A stretch of 64,000 nt of DNA from JAEUUM01 sp038326165 (GCA_038326165.1 JBBQJT010000009.1:1-64000), one strand, 5' to 3'. Shown: positions 46,553 to 56,222, numbered from the stretch's first letter. Numbers and translations: made by a program. The notes: generated from the sequence alone by a model not told the origin.

Positions 46553-46979
46553 AGGCGACGATTTAGTTTTCTCTGAAAAGATGTGCAAATGTACAAATAA
46601 TATTCTTTCATTTATCTCTGTCACAAAACATTAACAGAGTTTGAAAAGTAATTAATTATAAGTTACTATTAATCAACACATTACAAATAGGCGCTTCCTG
46701 AGCTCAAGTCTTCTGTTAACAATAATAGTTAACAATAATGCTAATTTGTTAATAATGAGCTGCTTGCATCTTGTGTTACTTTCAAGTCGTTTTGTTTGGA
46801 TTTACCAACGCCACCAGTGAAAATACCAACACCTCATTAATTTTTTATTAAAAATCAACCCTTAATGGTGTTACTAAGTGCTCTTATGTTAATTTTTTCA
46901 TAAAATGAGAGCCCATTGTAGTAGCTTGCTGATTTCAAGCGTCTATTAAATAGTGTACTGTTTTTTCATACTAATATCC
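46553..46979 (+). ncRNA. Structured intergenic region, possible small RNA
   Basis: There is no ORF with support in this 460-nt gap. It holds hairpin 1, where AACACC-tc-ATTAA pairs with TTAAT-GGTGTT (46828-46840 with 46862-46872). A weaker hairpin 2 (GCTC-TTATG with CATAA...GAGC) lies near 46880-46912. A plus-strand terminator follows at 46980-47016. No plus-strand gene precedes that terminator, so it may end an unannotated RNA. No TAnnTTTG element was found on the plus strand, and AT-rich sequence folds easily by chance. Confidence 0.35.
46715..46739. repeat. Tandem 12-bp direct repeat
   Basis: GTTAACAATAAT occurs twice with a 13-bp period (46715-46726, 46728-46739), about 165 bp upstream of the transglycosylase start. 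It could be a regulator site or simple slippage. Confidence 0.4.
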
Positions 46980-47016
46980 GAAGGTCGTCATCTGTAAAGC
47001 TGCGGCCTTCTTTTTT
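46980..47016 (+). terminator. Orphan rho-independent terminator, plus strand
   Basis: GAAGGTCG / CGGCCTTC forms an 8-bp stem (one G-T pair) with a 15-nt loop, followed directly by six Ts (47011-47016). It points rightwards into the end of a minus-strand gene and has no plus-strand gene before it. On the minus strand no T-run follows. Confidence 0.6.
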
Positions 47017-48004
47017 AGTATTCGATTTTCCAAGAACCCTTTCCTTGCCTTTTGACTAAAGCAAAAACATCAGCGGTTCTCCTGCCCATATCCAAAGGCC
47101 GCAGCGAAACTCCAACTGTATTATTATCGAGCCACCTTGGAAGATAAGGTTCAAAACCTTCAATTTCACGCTCCCAAGCCACCACCAGACTTTTTCCTTC
47201 AATGGATATTATTTGAATGCCATTTGGGTTTCCTACTTTTCGAAAATCTGCATTCACGGAGACAATTGCCTTTTTGTCGGGGCTAGATTTAGGAAATCCC
47301 CATGTTCTGAGGTTTTTTCCAGTTGAAGCATTTACAACTAAGAAATCGGAGCCCGAGCCTTGTTTTGAAGACAAAACGTAATAATTGATATTCTTATCAA
47401 AATAACAATAATTGTAAAGAGGTCCATCAGGATTCCCTTCTGTAGCAAACGTACAGATTGAGCCATCACTGATTTTCAATCGCAACCTTCCATTGCTCAC
47501 GCTAACCTGGCTTACATCTTGTTTGATTTGCTGACGGCTTACTTGGTACATGCACTTGTCGAAATCTGCATAAACCTTGTCCTTGAGTAGGATAAAACAA
47601 TCATCAAAAGGAAGAGGATTAAGATCTTCTCTTAAGTCTTTCATATTGATTCCACCACCGAATACCCAACCTTCAATACCATTTTTGAGTTTTATTTTCA
47701 TCCAATGATCCTCAAATACCTTCCCCTCAATATTGATATTATCCTTGGCTTGAGTTTTTATGCCCAAATAATTTACCAAGTCACCTTTTTTAATTTTAGC
47801 CAATAATGGTGCATCAGTCTTAGGCAATGTCCTAACTTTGAGGATTGGTAGCCAAACGTAATACTGCTGATTGTTATTTTCACTCAGATTCTCAATGATA
47901 TATGGATCATTATCACTTGCCACTGATTTCGGAATGATTTGTTGCTTGTTGGTACAAGCAATAATACTGAATACAAAAAACAATAAAAGGGTTCCGATTC
48001 TCAT
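47015..48004 (-). CDS. SH3-domain lipoprotein
   Basis: This 329-aa lipoprotein has a lipobox FSIIAC (Cys17 from the chosen start). A bacterial SH3 domain covers about 45-115 (VWLPILKVRTLPKTDAPLLAKIKKGDLVNY ... GWVFGGGI), a fold that often binds cell-wall peptides. A larger beta-rich C-terminal half of unknown function follows. The ATG at 48004 is preferred because a TATATTTG promoter element (48024-48031) lies between it and the alternative start at 48037. It is divergent from a cell-wall hydrolase gene, which fits a role at peptidoglycan. Confidence 0.8.
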   Translation of the reverse strand: MRIGTLLLFFVFSIIACTNKQQIIPKSVASDNDPYIIENLSENNNQQYYVWLPILKVRTLPKTDAPLLAKIKKGDLVNYLGIKTQAKDNINIEGKVFEDHWMKIKLKNGIEGWVFGGGINMKDLREDLNPLPFDDCFILLKDKVYADFDKCMYQVSRQQIKQDVSQVSVSNGRLRLKISDGSICTFATEGNPDGPLYNYCYFDKNINYYVLSSKQGSGSDFLVVNASTGKNLRTWGFPKSSPDKKAIVSVNADFRKVGNPNGIQIISIEGKSLVVAWEREIEGFEPYLPRWLDNNTVGVSLRPLDMGRRTADVFALVKRQGKGSWKIEY

Positions 48005-48023
48005 TATAGCACAAAATAAAATA

Positions 48024-48031
48024 CAAATATA
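48024..48031 (-). promoter_or_regulatory. -7 element for the SH3 lipoprotein gene
   Basis: On the minus strand this reads TATATTTG, an exact TAnnTTTG, 20 nt before the ATG at 48004. It rules out the upstream in-frame start. Confidence 0.5.
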
Positions 48032-48036
48032 AGCCA

Positions 48037-49524
48037 ATGTCTTTAATCCTCGTCTTCAATAAAACTTTATCATGGAACTTACTTCCAGCACTTTTGTGCT
48101 TATTGGGTATCAAAGCATCTGCTCAATATCCTTCAGCCTATGCCTATCTAGATAGGTATAATACTATGGCAATTAATGAAATGAAACGAACTGGCATTCC
48201 TGCATCCATCACTTTAGGCCAAGCATTGCTGGAGTCTGGATCAGGTACAAGTGTACTTGCCACCAAAGCAAATAACCACTTTGGTATCAAATGCGGTTCT
48301 TCTTGGCAGGGAAATACCTTTGGGAGAAAAGATGACGAACGCAGGTTGTTGTTCTTTAAGAAGAAAAGTTGCTTTCGTAAATACAATTCCCCTGAAGAAT
48401 CATATCAAGATCATTCTGAATTTCTCCGCAGACCGAATGGACCCTATCAGTCACTTTTTAACCTTGCCTCCAGTGATTATAAAGGATGGGCGTATGGCTT
48501 GAAACAAGCCGGATATGCCACTAGTGACAGCTATGCTAAAGATTTGATTCGAATTATTGAATTGTACCAACTCTATAAATATGATTCCAATTCTAATCCA
48601 GGAACGGTGGTCATTAGCCCTGATAAATCCCTTCCTGAAAACAAAATACCTGTTGAACCCAAAAAGACGACAAGCATCCAGACAGCTTCTAAAGGCTTCA
48701 CACCTTTGCGCATCAACCAAGTGCGAGCGGCTATGATCACTGAGACCATGAACGTTGACGAATTCTGTACAAGAGCTCGATTGCCCATTAAAAGTATCTT
48801 AAAATATAATCCCTGGTTTTCGTCGGCTACATATATGCTTGTAAAAGATGATCTGGTCTATTTGCAAACTAAGAAGAAAAGCTTTTGGGGAACAAAAAAA
48901 CAGCACTTGCTTGCTCCCAATGAAACCGTTTTTGGACTTTCACAAAGATATGGTGTTCAAGAAAATAAATTGCGTGAAAGAAATGGCTTGACTGCGTATG
49001 AAGAACCAGCCACAGGACAATACCTTTATTTAAGAGGAAAAAGAAAAGAAACAGCTAAATTGAAAATAGCCTCTAAACCTATTGCAATACCAATTGAAAA
49101 GCCAAGCATTTCACCCGATTCAGAACCTAGGCCTATAAAAGATACGCCTATAGAAAAACCAATTGCTAAAGAAGTGCCAGTCCTCATCGAAGTTTCTCCT
49201 ACTCAGGAATCCATATCCACACCCTCTGGCAATGAAGAAACTTTCAATTTTGAAATTACTCCTCAATCTACTTCAAAGCCTTCAGCCCAATCAGGGCAAA
49301 CCATAGAAATCATAAAAGCAGAACCAATTGTTCAGTCACCTATAACCACAGATGTTGTTAAGCCACCTTATCCAAAGGCAGATCCCGTAATGTACACCGT
49401 TGGAGTTGGCGATACTTTGTATAATATTTCCAAAAAATTTGGCACCACAGTTGATAAGTTAAAACAATTGAATCAACTTGCAGACAATAATATTCAGATA
49501 GGCCGTATATTGCAAATAAGATGA
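48037..49524 (+). CDS. Glucosaminidase-domain protein with LysM (peptidoglycan hydrolase)
   Basis: This 495-aa exported protein has a signal peptide (about 1-29, KASAQ). The FlgJ/LytG-type beta-N-acetylglucosaminidase domain covers about 35-185 (GIPASITLGQALLESGSGTS with the catalytic Glu near 67, then NNHFGIKC). A LysM-like region sits near 285-330 and a Pro/Glu-rich linker at about 345-440. A good C-terminal LysM (VGVGDTLYNISKKFGTTVDK) completes it. It cuts glycan strands and is held on the wall by LysM. The next gene, a PorT-like barrel, overlaps it by 4 nt (ATGA). Confidence 0.9.
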   Translation: MSLILVFNKTLSWNLLPALLCLLGIKASAQYPSAYAYLDRYNTMAINEMKRTGIPASITLGQALLESGSGTSVLATKANNHFGIKCGSSWQGNTFGRKDDERRLLFFKKKSCFRKYNSPEESYQDHSEFLRRPNGPYQSLFNLASSDYKGWAYGLKQAGYATSDSYAKDLIRIIELYQLYKYDSNSNPGTVVISPDKSLPENKIPVEPKKTTSIQTASKGFTPLRINQVRAAMITETMNVDEFCTRARLPIKSILKYNPWFSSATYMLVKDDLVYLQTKKKSFWGTKKQHLLAPNETVFGLSQRYGVQENKLRERNGLTAYEEPATGQYLYLRGKRKETAKLKIASKPIAIPIEKPSISPDSEPRPIKDTPIEKPIAKEVPVLIEVSPTQESISTPSGNEETFNFEITPQSTSKPSAQSGQTIEIIKAEPIVQSPITTDVVKPPYPKADPVMYTVGVGDTLYNISKKFGTTVDKLKQLNQLADNNIQIGRILQIR

Positions 49525-50255
49525 AAAAACATTTAATCCTACTAGGAATTTTGATTTCCGTTTCTGCTGACATCTATGCTCAGTCCTTTGCCTTTGGCAT
49601 TAAAAGTGGTTTGACTGCCTCTTTGCAGCGATTTGACGGATTCGGAAATGACCCACTTCTGAAAGCTCCAATCATCGGTTACATTGAATCGGATGATCCC
49701 GGCGGCTCCGTATTTGCTCAATTCGGGTACCATACCAAAGGCGCAGCCAATATCCCAAGGCAGACCGTAATTTATACAGATCCGCAAGGTAATAATGTGT
49801 CTTGGCGGCCTCAAAAGGTTGAATATGAATTCAACAACTTAAGTCTTGTTCTTGGTTTTAAGAAAAAATATCCTGTAGGCAATTCCTTCGCCTATTATCT
49901 GTTTGGCGTAAGAGGAGATTATACAGTAAGCACCAATTTTGAGGAGTTCAAAGACTTGAACAATTCCTTCTTTGGTTCATTTCCATCAGATCAATTCGTT
50001 CAGCCTTGGAACTATGGCGTGACAATTGGCGGTGGATGGGAGTTTCCCTTTACAGATCTTTTTAGTGGTACTCTTGAATTTACGGTTAATCCCGACTTTT
50101 CACGACAGTATTTTCAGCCTCCTATCCAAAATGTTATAAATCCTTTTGTACCGGGCGGGCCGTTGACATCAATTCCTGAGAGAAGAATTTCAAATATTGC
50201 ACTTGAAGTTACTTTAGGATTGCGCTTCTTGCATAAGGTAATATACGAAGACTAA
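49521..50255 (+). CDS. PorT-like outer-membrane beta-barrel protein
   Basis: This 244-aa protein has a signal peptide (1-20, SADIYAQ) and an eight-stranded-type barrel pattern typical of the PorT/OMP_b-brl_2 family: FAFGIKSGLTAS at the mature N-terminus and ALEVTLGLRFLHK near the end. PorT itself is a T9SS component, but similar barrels are numerous in this phylum, so I do not claim that identity. Its start overlaps the glucosaminidase stop, so the two are translationally coupled. Confidence 0.78.
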   Translation: MKKHLILLGILISVSADIYAQSFAFGIKSGLTASLQRFDGFGNDPLLKAPIIGYIESDDPGGSVFAQFGYHTKGAANIPRQTVIYTDPQGNNVSWRPQKVEYEFNNLSLVLGFKKKYPVGNSFAYYLFGVRGDYTVSTNFEEFKDLNNSFFGSFPSDQFVQPWNYGVTIGGGWEFPFTDLFSGTLEFTVNPDFSRQYFQPPIQNVINPFVPGGPLTSIPERRISNIALEVTLGLRFLHKVIYED

Positions 50256-50258
50256 TTT

Positions 50259-50741
50259 TTATTCTGCATTATCGTGAAATGCATCAATAACGCTTTTCAT
50301 GACAATAAACATTGGCTCCTTGCCTTCTTTGGTAACGAACGAACCATCTTCGACGACCAATGAATCTTCAATAAAGGCCAGCAAATCCTCTTGTTGATAA
50401 TCTTGAAATAGCAAATCAAATCGCTGACTGACCTGATTAGCAGGTAGATGTTCCACTTTGGACCAGTTTTCATCTTCTGATTTTTCCAAATCATCTAATG
50501 TAAGTGTTGGGACTCCTCCAGTCGATCTATGGATAGATGCGATAATTACCACTGTCAAAAAGATAAGACCTTCTCTTTCGTCAGAGGTAAGGCTGTTGAA
50601 CTCTTCATCTATCAGATACTGAGCCAAACCTAGCTGCTCAGTAGTCAAATAATCAAATTCCTTCTCATAGAGGTCTTTATCGGTATCGAGCAGATCCAAT
50701 ACTTCATCAATCACTGATTCGGATATAAAAGGTAATGGCAT
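50259..50741 (-). CDS. Acidic protein of unknown function
   Basis: This 160-aa acidic cytoplasmic protein has no signal or membrane helix beyond a short hydrophobic stretch (GLIFLTVVIIASIHR, about 59-73). It is mostly predicted helix (SVIDEVLDLLDTDKDLYEKE). No domain is recognised. It follows pckA by 2 nt on the same strand and so is almost certainly cotranscribed with it. A regulatory link to PEP carboxykinase is possible but unsupported otherwise. Confidence 0.75.
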   Translation of the reverse strand: MPLPFISESVIDEVLDLLDTDKDLYEKEFDYLTTEQLGLAQYLIDEEFNSLTSDEREGLIFLTVVIIASIHRSTGGVPTLTLDDLEKSEDENWSKVEHLPANQVSQRFDLLFQDYQQEDLLAFIEDSLVVEDGSFVTKEGKEPMFIVMKSVIDAFHDNAE

Positions 50742-50743
50742 AA

Positions 50744-52357
50744 TTAAGCCATTGATGTTTCACGAGGAGCAGCATTAAGAATTTCTTCATTTGCTTGGTC
50801 GGCAAAATTGGTGAAATTCTCGTTAAACGCTTTTGCTAGGCTATTGGCTTTCTGGGTGTATGCTTCCTTGTCTGCCCAAGTATTGATTGGGTTCAATATT
50901 CCAGCAGGCACTCCGGCACATGATGTTGGCATCATGAGGCCAAAAACTTCATGCTTTTCATAAGCGACATCATCAAGCATGCCGTTCAGCGCGGCATTGA
51001 TCATAGCACGGGTGAAGGATAAAGAGATTCTGTGACCTTCACCATATGGACCAGCCGTCCATCCTGTATTGATCAACCATACATTGACTTTATGCTCTTT
51101 CATTCTTGATCCAAGCATAGAAGCATATCTGGCAGGGTGTAGTGGCAAGAAAGGCGCACCAAAACAAGCGCTAAATGTCCTTGTAGGCTCTGTAATTCCG
51201 GCTTCTGTTCCAGCTACTTTAGCCGTGTAGCCTGAGATAAAATGATACATGGCCTGCCCAGGTGATAATTTGGAAATTGGAGGCAACACTCCATTCGCGT
51301 CACAAGTCAGAAAGAAAATATTGGTGGGATGACCTCCAGTGGATGGGACTCTGATATTGGTGATATGCTCTATTGGATAGGAAACCCGAGTGTTTTCAGT
51401 TATCGTGCTATCCTCGTAGTTAGGAATGTTTGTACCCGGCTGAAAGACAATGTTCTCCAATATTGCACCTGGCTTGATAGCCTTGTAAATATCTGGTTCT
51501 TTTGCTTCTGACAAATCAATACATTTGGCATAACAACCTCCTTCAAAGTTGAATACCCCATTGTCAGACCAACCGTGCTCATCATCTCCGATCAATTGGC
51601 GATTTGGATCGGCAGAAAGCGTCGTTTTACCTGTACCTGATAAACCAAAAAATATTGCCGTGTCGCCCTTATCCCCTACATTAGAAGAACAATGCATAGG
51701 AAAAACACCCTTATAAACCGGCAGTTCAAAATTCAAAACAGTGAATATCCCTTTTTTGATTTCCCCAGTATAACCCGAACCCCCAATAAGGATAACTTTC
51801 TTTGTGAAGTTGATAATTGAAAAATTATGCTGTCTCGTTCCATCTACAGAAGGATTAGCACGAAATCCTGGTGCACACAATATGGTCCATTCGTGAACAA
51901 ATGAATTGAGTTCCTCACTTGTAGGTCGCAAAAACATATTGTTGGCAAACTGGTTAGACCAAGGATACTCTGTAATTGCCTTTATATTGACTCGGAAGTT
52001 GGGATCAGCACACGCATATGCATCTCGCACATATAGTTCCGTCCCAGATAAGTAGTTGGTTACTTTTGTATAAAGCTTATTGAATACTTCAGGAGAAATA
52101 GGAATATTAAAATTACCCCAATTTACTTCGTTGATGGTTGTTTCATCTTGAACGCAGAATTTGTCCTTTGGAGATCTTCCAGTAAATTCGCCTGTTTTTA
52201 TTACCAGGGCGCCTGAGTCTGCCAATTCTCCCATTTTTTTATCCAATGAATGTTGGACCAATTCTCCCCCTGTTAAATTTACATAAACATTTTGGGTGGC
52301 ATTGATGCCTAATGAACCGAGGTCAAATGAAGGATTCTGTTTGCCAATTACTTTCAT
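50744..52357 (-). CDS. pckA: Phosphoenolpyruvate carboxykinase (ATP)
   Basis: PckA converts oxaloacetate and ATP to PEP, CO2 and ADP, the first step of gluconeogenesis. The 537-aa length is typical of the ATP-dependent family. Seen are the substrate region TGEFTGRSPKDKF, the kinase-1a P-loop GLSGTGKTTLSADP, the metal motif IGDDEHGWSDNG, and the C-terminal adenine-binding WLINTGWTAGPYGEG. It is the first gene of a probable two-gene operon and is divergent from purH, with a 198-nt intergenic region. Confidence 0.97.
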   Translation of the reverse strand: MKVIGKQNPSFDLGSLGINATQNVYVNLTGGELVQHSLDKKMGELADSGALVIKTGEFTGRSPKDKFCVQDETTINEVNWGNFNIPISPEVFNKLYTKVTNYLSGTELYVRDAYACADPNFRVNIKAITEYPWSNQFANNMFLRPTSEELNSFVHEWTILCAPGFRANPSVDGTRQHNFSIINFTKKVILIGGSGYTGEIKKGIFTVLNFELPVYKGVFPMHCSSNVGDKGDTAIFFGLSGTGKTTLSADPNRQLIGDDEHGWSDNGVFNFEGGCYAKCIDLSEAKEPDIYKAIKPGAILENIVFQPGTNIPNYEDSTITENTRVSYPIEHITNIRVPSTGGHPTNIFFLTCDANGVLPPISKLSPGQAMYHFISGYTAKVAGTEAGITEPTRTFSACFGAPFLPLHPARYASMLGSRMKEHKVNVWLINTGWTAGPYGEGHRISLSFTRAMINAALNGMLDDVAYEKHEVFGLMMPTSCAGVPAGILNPINTWADKEAYTQKANSLAKAFNENFTNFADQANEEILNAAPRETSMA

Positions 52358-52489
52358 GAAAAATCAATTTTAGCCTACTTGATAGGACCTTTGAACTTAA
52401 GGAAAAATATAAGAATAGAAACGTAAAGGTACAATCTTTATTCTTTTCGTTACATCATTTACCGCTTTGTTTCGCTTAATTTAAGCCAT

Positions 52490-52515
52490 TTTGACCAATC
52501 TGTTAAGTACCTTTG
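52490..52515 (+). promoter_or_regulatory. purH promoter
   Basis: TACCTTTG (52508-52515) fits the -7 consensus, and TTTG (52490-52493) lies 14 nt upstream, the same layout as at typA. The predicted leader to the ATG at 52556 is about 35 nt. Confidence 0.5.
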
Positions 52516-52555
52516 TTGCACAATCTAGTATAAAATTTGATATTCATTATTGATT

Positions 52556-54082
52556 ATGAGTGAATTAAGACACAATAAGATCAAGTCTGCCCTTGTTTCT
52601 GTATTTGATAAATCAGGTTTACAACAAATAGTCGAAGAGCTTCATCGCCTCGATATCGAAATCATAACAACAGGTGGCACTGAAAGTTTTATCAAATCTT
52701 TAGGAATTCCAGTTACCCCTGTGGAATCACTTACGGGCTTCCCATCAATTCTGGATGGTCGTGTCAAGACCTTGCATCCTGCAATTTTTGGAGGTATTCT
52801 TGCTATCCGTGAAAAGGAACATTTGCTGCAATTGGGTGAATACAATTTGGCTGAAATAGATTTGGTTGTAGTTGATCTTTATCCATTTCAAGACACTGTG
52901 TCCGCCACTGATGATGAATACACAATCATAGAAAAGATAGATATTGGTGGAATTTCACTTATAAGAGCTGCAGCTAAAAACTACCGTGACGTTGTTATAA
53001 TCCCTTCGAAAAATCAATACAACAGGCTGTTTGAAATATTGAATCAGCAGGAAGGAGTTACATCACTTGACGAGCGGAAATATTTAGCTACTCAAGCTTT
53101 TGGAGTTACCTCCATATACGATACAGCTATTCACGAGTACTTCAATGGCAAATCCGCTTTTAATATTCACATTGGCCCAGCTACCCCTCTAAGGTATGGC
53201 GAAAATCCACACCAGAAAGCCAATTATTACGGTGATTTGGATCAAATTTTCACCAGACACGCTGGCAAAGAATTGAGTTACAATAACTTGATGGATATAG
53301 AGGCTGCTATGCAACTTATCCAAGAATTCATAAATGACGATCCTACTTTTGTCATTATCAAGCACACCAATTCATGTGGCGTTGCAACAAGATCAAAACT
53401 GTTTGAGGCGTGGAACGCTGCCTTAAGTTGTGATTCGATCTCTGCTTTTGGGGGAATTTTGGTATGCAATAAGCCAATGGATGTAGCAACCGCATTAGAG
53501 ATTGATAAGCTATTTTATGAAGTATTGCTTGTCCCTGAATTTGAAGAAGCAGCGCTCAATATACTCAAGCAAAAAAAGAACAGAATTTTACTCAGCTATA
53601 AAAATTTCACCCCACAGACCAAAATGTTTAGGAATATCCTCAACGGTGTCATTGAACATGATGCTGACTTGCATCAACAAGACACTGAAACATGGAAAAA
53701 AGTGACTTCTCCCGACGTTTCTCCTGAGGCAATGAAAGATTTAATCTTTGCCAACAAGTGTGTTAAGCACTTAAAATCCAATACCATCGCTTTGGTGAAA
53801 AACAAAACACTGGTTGGAATGGGCTGTGGACAAACATCTAGGGTAGATGCCCTAAAACAGGCGATATTGAAAGCCAAAACCTTTGGTTTTGAGTTGGCTG
53901 GAGCTGCTATGGCTTCTGATGCTTTTTTTCCTTTTCCGGATTGCGTCGAAATAGCTTCAAAAGTAGGCGTGAAATATGTGGTGCATCCAGGAGGGTCCAT
54001 TAAAGACCAAGAAAGTATCAATTATTGTGAACAACATGATATGTCGATGTACCTCACTGGTATCCGTCACTTTAAACATTGA
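52556..54082 (+). CDS. purH: Bifunctional AICAR transformylase / IMP cyclohydrolase
   Basis: PurH carries out the last two steps of purine synthesis, formylating AICAR and closing the ring to IMP. The N-terminal MGS-like cyclohydrolase domain covers about 8-150 (ALVSVFDKSGL, GGTESFIKSLG, DGRVKTLHPAIFGG). The transformylase domain fills the rest, with the catalytic Lys-His pair in FVIIKHTNSCGVA. The 508-aa length is normal. The ATG at 52556 is chosen over a TTG six bases upstream. It heads a plus-strand run into coaX. Confidence 0.97.
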   Translation: MSELRHNKIKSALVSVFDKSGLQQIVEELHRLDIEIITTGGTESFIKSLGIPVTPVESLTGFPSILDGRVKTLHPAIFGGILAIREKEHLLQLGEYNLAEIDLVVVDLYPFQDTVSATDDEYTIIEKIDIGGISLIRAAAKNYRDVVIIPSKNQYNRLFEILNQQEGVTSLDERKYLATQAFGVTSIYDTAIHEYFNGKSAFNIHIGPATPLRYGENPHQKANYYGDLDQIFTRHAGKELSYNNLMDIEAAMQLIQEFINDDPTFVIIKHTNSCGVATRSKLFEAWNAALSCDSISAFGGILVCNKPMDVATALEIDKLFYEVLLVPEFEEAALNILKQKKNRILLSYKNFTPQTKMFRNILNGVIEHDADLHQQDTETWKKVTSPDVSPEAMKDLIFANKCVKHLKSNTIALVKNKTLVGMGCGQTSRVDALKQAILKAKTFGFELAGAAMASDAFFPFPDCVEIASKVGVKYVVHPGGSIKDQESINYCEQHDMSMYLTGIRHFKH

Positions 54083-54087
54083 TTTGA

Positions 54088-54822
54088 ATGTGGCTAACCA
54101 TTGATGCGGGAAACACCAGAGTCAAAACCGGACTATTTGACCAAACGCTACTTCAAGAAGTGAGGTATTGGACCAAAGAACAGGAAAAGGAAATTCGTTC
54201 CTATTCGCTTGAAAAAGAAGTTTGCCGGGTAATAGTGACAACGGTTATTGACGGGTTTTCAATAAAGTGGGAATCGCCAATTTCAAGCTTTTTGTTGAGT
54301 GAAAAAACCCCACTTCCTATTACAAACCACTATCAACAGCCAGACAAATTAGGCAAGGATCGACTTGCTGGAATACTGGGTGCCTGGCATTTGTTCCCAA
54401 AACGAAATACGCTGGTTGTAGATATTGGTACTTGCATTAAGTATGATTTCATCAATGAGTCCGGCGAATACAAGGGCGGCAGCATCAGCCCAGGATTGCG
54501 AATGCGACTCCGAGCAATGCACCATTTCACATCGAGATTGCCCCAATTGGACTTGGTTGATAATTACGATATTGCAGGGTTGAATACAGTAAATTCCATG
54601 ATGACGGGAACAATTCAAGGCGTTATTGGTGAAATTCGGCATTTTGTTTCCTTGTACAAGGCGCGTTCTGATGATTTGTCCGTTATATTGACCGGTGGGG
54701 ACGCAAGATTTCTATCTTTGCACCTCGAATCCAATTTTCATCTAGAGCCTGACTTAGTATTAATAGGATTGGCTGCAGTTTTGAAATACAATATAGACTA
54801 TGAAGCAAGTAATAATATGTAG
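54088..54822 (+). CDS. coaX: Type III pantothenate kinase
   Basis: CoaX phosphorylates pantothenate in the first step of coenzyme A synthesis. This 244-aa ASKHA-fold enzyme has the phosphate-1 motif IDAGNTRVKTGLFD, the GKDRLAGILGAW region, VVDIGTCIKYDF and GGSISPGLRMRLRAMHHFTSRLP. It starts 5 nt after purH and overlaps the next gene by 23 nt, so it belongs to one transcript with both. Confidence 0.95.
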   Translation: MWLTIDAGNTRVKTGLFDQTLLQEVRYWTKEQEKEIRSYSLEKEVCRVIVTTVIDGFSIKWESPISSFLLSEKTPLPITNHYQQPDKLGKDRLAGILGAWHLFPKRNTLVVDIGTCIKYDFINESGEYKGGSISPGLRMRLRAMHHFTSRLPQLDLVDNYDIAGLNTVNSMMTGTIQGVIGEIRHFVSLYKARSDDLSVILTGGDARFLSLHLESNFHLEPDLVLIGLAAVLKYNIDYEASNNM

Positions 54823-56149
54823 CCTTATTCTTCAGTGTGGGTTGTTGTTGGGACAAACTTCCGATAATTCGCCTTACTCAAGATTTGGGCTTGGAGACTT
54901 TGCCATCAACCAGCGTGTGCCCTCAATGGGTATGGGTGGCTTAAGGGCCACCTACTCTGATCAAAATAATACAAATTTCGAAAATCCTGCATCGCTTGGG
55001 TACCTAAAATCAACAGTGTACGAAGGTGGCATATTTGTAAAACATAAAAGCCAGGAGGCAGGGGGACAAACTGCAAAGCAATGGAGTGGCAATTTAAGTT
55101 ACCTGTCTTTAGCATTTCCACTTAAGAATCCTCTGAGTGAGGCATTGCAGAAAAAACCTTCTGTCAATCATTACGCATTAGGTATCAATCTTACACCTGT
55201 TAATAGTGTCAACTACGACGTTAAGTCCGTTGGATTTGCTCCGGGAGTTGATAGTTTCACCAATGAGTTTACAGGAAAGGGCGCTGCACACAAAGTTCAG
55301 TTGGCTGGTGCACTTCAACGCAATAATTGGTCAGTTGGTGCCTCTATTGGCTGGTTGATTGGCAATTTTGAAGCTAGGAAACAAGTTAGGTTCACTGACT
55401 TGGCAGACAGTTATATTACCTCAACCAAGGACGAGTACAGTTTGAATGGATTTTCCTGGCAAATTGGTGCTCTGTATGATCATTATCTGACAAAAATTGA
55501 CAAAAAAGAACCTCAGGCTTTTAGACCAAAGTTGAGTTTTGGATTGACAGGACACGGTACCCAATCTTTTAGGACCAACAAGTCATTTTTGTATTCCCGT
55601 ATCAATCTTGACCTCATTAGTAGTACCAATAATACCATTGATACCTTCGCTATTTCACCAGCTTTTGGTCTTGATGGATCAGGAAGATTGCCAGCAGAAT
55701 TAGTGTTGGGTATTATGCATTACCCTTCCAAAAACTTGAAGTGGGGTTTGGATGCCAGCTTTTCTAACTGGGAAAGCTACAGGAACGATGCCAAACCCGA
55801 TACTTCTATCGTACGATTTTCCAATCTTTTGAGATTTGCTGCTGGGCTTGAATATTGCCCAAATCCAGATGACTACAAATACTACTTTAAGAAAATTCGT
55901 TACCGTTTTGGTGTTTATTTTCAACAAGATCCGAGGGTTTTGAACGGGAATACCCTAACAGATTTAGGAATAACATTTGGTGCCGGATTGCCCATCAAAT
56001 TATCAAGGGGTCAGGTTTCGTACGTCCATTGGGCAGTGGAACTGGGTCAGTTTGGTAACTCCAATTTGATTCAAGAAAAATATGCCCGATTACATTTTGC
56101 CTTTAGTTTCAGCGATAATAGCTGGTTCTTCAAGAGAAAATTTGATTGA
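54800..56149 (+). CDS. Outer-membrane protein of unknown function (coaX-linked)
   Basis: This 449-aa protein has a signal peptide (about 1-19). The mature N-terminus is SDNSPYSRFGLGDFAINQ, a motif I associate with conserved Bacteroidota outer-membrane proteins encoded next to coaX. Alternating strands and Gly-rich turns predict a beta barrel (SFGLTGHGTQSFRTNKSFLY), ending in LHFAFSFSDNSWFFKRKFD. The function is not known. Its start lies inside the end of coaX. Confidence 0.75.
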   Translation: MKQVIICSLILQCGLLLGQTSDNSPYSRFGLGDFAINQRVPSMGMGGLRATYSDQNNTNFENPASLGYLKSTVYEGGIFVKHKSQEAGGQTAKQWSGNLSYLSLAFPLKNPLSEALQKKPSVNHYALGINLTPVNSVNYDVKSVGFAPGVDSFTNEFTGKGAAHKVQLAGALQRNNWSVGASIGWLIGNFEARKQVRFTDLADSYITSTKDEYSLNGFSWQIGALYDHYLTKIDKKEPQAFRPKLSFGLTGHGTQSFRTNKSFLYSRINLDLISSTNNTIDTFAISPAFGLDGSGRLPAELVLGIMHYPSKNLKWGLDASFSNWESYRNDAKPDTSIVRFSNLLRFAAGLEYCPNPDDYKYYFKKIRYRFGVYFQQDPRVLNGNTLTDLGITFGAGLPIKLSRGQVSYVHWAVELGQFGNSNLIQEKYARLHFAFSFSDNSWFFKRKFD

Positions 56150-56222
56150 GTTCATACATTGAGCCAATCCATGCAGCTCTAATCAGTTCCGCTTATTTCG
56201 ACCAATTGACCCGATAGATTTT

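Noticed and set aside
50753..50772. parS-like TGTTTCACGAGG near the end of pckA
   Set aside because: It matches only the first half-site, lies in coding sequence and is not palindromic.
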